Assembly (NCBI GenBank): GCA_019413245.1
Contig: DXNX01000172.1
Span: 1-5,402 of the forward strand
DNA from: Oscillospiraceae bacterium
GTDB lineage: Bacteria > Bacillota > Clostridia > Oscillospirales > Ruminococcaceae
DNA length: 5,402 nucleotides
Direction: 5' to 3'
In this document: positions 4,198-5,402 of the stretch, in pieces
Numbering within the stretch: position 1 is the stretch's first letter
Layout of the letters: every line of letters begins with the position of its first letter
The notes under the pieces: model-generated
The model's database searches: none
What the model was told of the DNA's origin: nothing
The model's input: only the letters and a program-made list of their open reading frames with translations
Position numbers and translations under genes: made by a program

Positions 4198-5402
4198 TTA
4201 TCGCACCTCCTGTTCGTGGTGTTTGGGTTTCTTCTCAGAGCAGCGCGGCGGCACCGGGCGTTTCAGCCCTTCCAGCACCGAGGGGCGGCTGCTCTTGGCA
4301 AGAACCGCTTCCGGCGCAGGGCGGCCCCGGCCGTCCATGTTCAGCAGTACATCCAGCTCGGCCAGCCGGGCGGATTTGTCCCGCAGCTCCTGTTCCTGGG
4401 GGAAGGGCTTGCCCACTTCGGCCTTGGCGGCGGCCTGTTGCTGGTAGAGATTGTCCAACTGGTTCTTCACCGCCTCCAGCCGCTGGGGCATCTGACCGAG
4501 TGCATTGTCGATGCGGGTGAGGTTTCCGCGAGGGTCGGTGCCGAGGGTCGCCCGGTGGGTCATCTGGCCTTTCAGCAGGAGCGTATACTCCTGTTTCCAG
4601 GCGTCAAACTGCACCGACATAGCAAAACCCCGATAACTGCCAACCAGCACCGGGTCGGACCCCTTGACCTCCTTGCAGGCGTCCAGCAGCGCCGCCCCGG
4701 CGTTCTCCTTGTCGGTGAGGGTGTCGCCACGGACTTCCATGCCGGCAAAGCCGTCCTCTGGGTGGGGATGGGCGGCCAGGGTCGCCATATCCGCTTCCAG
4801 CCCGGCGATAAAGCCCTTGTTTTTCTCGATCTCCTCCGGGAAGGTTTTGAGCAGCTGGTCCTCCAGCCGGTACTGCTTGCTCTGGTGGTCGGCCTTCAGC
4901 AGCTTCAGCCGGGACACGTCCACATCCAGGTCCATGCGCTCCTTGATGCGGGGGTCTCCGGCGCACAGCGCCTTGATTTCCGCAAAGGAAAGCGCCGTTT
5001 CGTCCACATCATCGCAGGAGCGCACCGGGCTTTTACTGGTCATGATTTGCGAAATGAATTTCTGCTTGTTCTCCACCGTCTGCCAGAGATAGGCGTCAAA
5101 TGTTCCTTCGGTGACGTAGCGGAACACATGGACGGTCTCGTTTTGGTTGCCCTGACGCTCGATGCGGCCCTTTCGCTGGGCCAGGTCGCCAGGCCGCCAC
5201 GGGCAGTCCAGGTCATGCAGCGCCACCAGGCGGTCCTGCACATTGGTTCCGGCCCCCATCTTTTGGGTGCTGCCCAGAAGGACGCGCACCTGGCCGGTGC
5301 GAACCTTGGAAAACAGCTCCTTTTTGCGCACCTCGGTGTTGGCCTCGTGGATAAAGGCGATCTGCTCGGCGGGCATACCTTTGGCGATGAGCTTTTGCCG
5401 GA
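4198..5402 (-). CDS. Large SNF2-type helicase / DNA methylase-like protein, C-terminal part
   Basis: The gene enters from the right edge; about 400 C-terminal codons are present and the frame stays open to base 5402, so the ATG at 5376 is internal. Counting from the first complete codon, superfamily 2 helicase motif V is at about 43-53 (GSTQKMGAGTN) and motif VI at 75-84 (QRKGRIERQG, arginine fingers R79 and R82). The motif GTFDAYLWQTVENKQKFI follows, as in giant helicase proteins of Tn1549-like elements, which often carry an N-terminal adenine methylase-like domain not visible here. A helical, charged region follows, with likely coiled coil near EDQLLKTFPEEIEKNK and around LEAVKNQLDNLYQQQAA, then a short basic tail. 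It ends with TAA 1 base before the DUF3848 gene, so the three genes of this block are probably one transcript. The role in transfer or in defence against host restriction is not settled. Confidence 0.85.
   Translation of the reverse strand, partial: RQKLIAKGMPAEQIAFIHEANTEVRKKELFSKVRTGQVRVLLGSTQKMGAGTNVQDRLVALHDLDCPWRPGDLAQRKGRIERQGNQNETVHVFRYVTEGTFDAYLWQTVENKQKFISQIMTSKSPVRSCDDVDETALSFAEIKALCAGDPRIKERMDLDVDVSRLKLLKADHQSKQYRLEDQLLKTFPEEIEKNKGFIAGLEADMATLAAHPHPEDGFAGMEVRGDTLTDKENAGAALLDACKEVKGSDPVLVGSYRGFAMSVQFDAWKQEYTLLLKGQMTHRATLGTDPRGNLTRIDNALGQMPQRLEAVKNQLDNLYQQQAAAKAEVGKPFPQEQELRDKSARLAELDVLLNMDGRGRPAPEAVLAKSSRPSVLEGLKRPVPPRCSEKKPKHHEQEVR

Larger units (their letters stand above)
1..5402. 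mobile_element. Part of an integrative and conjugative element, mobilisation region
   Basis: The gene set (large helicase, DUF3848/DUF3849 protein, MobC, CD1845-type membrane protein, relaxase) is typical of conjugative elements of Clostridia in the broad Tn1549-like group. Neither element end, integrase nor attachment site lies in the window, so the boundaries are unknown and the feature simply spans the window. All genes run on the minus strand. An abortive-infection / toxin-antitoxin cassette is carried between mobC and the relaxase gene. The assignment rests on recognised families, not on a database match. A mobilisable plasmid or a decayed element cannot be excluded. Confidence 0.85.

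Noticed and set aside
1..5402. CRISPR arrays, tRNA or rRNA genes, insertion sequences, element ends
   Set aside because: I saw no regularly spaced repeats, no tRNA-like cloverleaf, no transposase or integrase reading frame and no terminal repeats. The non-coding gaps are all under 150 bases and are accounted for by terminators and promoters.

Overview
The window is a slice of the conjugation and mobilisation region of an integrative and conjugative element (ICE), of the kind carried by gut Firmicutes (Clostridia such as Oscillospiraceae or Lachnospiraceae). The host is inferred from the gene families (SNF2-type helicase C-terminal part, DUF3848/DUF3849 protein, MobC, CD1845-type membrane protein, MobA/VirD2-type relaxase), the strong AGGAGG-type ribosome binding sites and the GC-rich coding sequence. 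No species can be named from the sequence alone.

Everything real is on the minus strand, so the genes read from right to left. The window has three transcription blocks, each closed by an intrinsic terminator. Block A (5402 to about 2702) holds the 3' part of a very large helicase gene, a DUF3848-DUF3849 protein and MobC, closed by a 16-bp stem terminator. Block B (about 2692 to 1981) starts with its own promoter. It holds an unrecognised 101-residue protein and a three-helix CD1845-type membrane protein, and it too ends in a terminator. Block C (about 1976 to 98) has a strong promoter overlapped by an inverted repeat. It encodes a complete type IV toxin-antitoxin pair (AbiEi antitoxin, AbiEii nucleotidyltransferase toxin) and a third, translationally coupled zinc-ribbon protein with a very acidic tail. 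A terminator follows. Only 5 bases beyond its T-tract is the Shine-Dalgarno sequence of a relaxase gene, which runs off the left edge.

MobC and the relaxase form the relaxosome that nicks and leads out the transferred strand. The helicase and the DUF3848/3849 protein are common companions with no settled role. The AbiE pair probably stabilises the element and may also abort phage infection. Within each block, genes are joined by 4-base start/stop overlaps or a 1-base gap, so translation is probably coupled.

The points most worth pursuing are the inverted-repeat operator on the abiE promoter, the third zinc-ribbon gene of the abiE operon, and the terminator placed just in front of the relaxase with no visible promoter after it.
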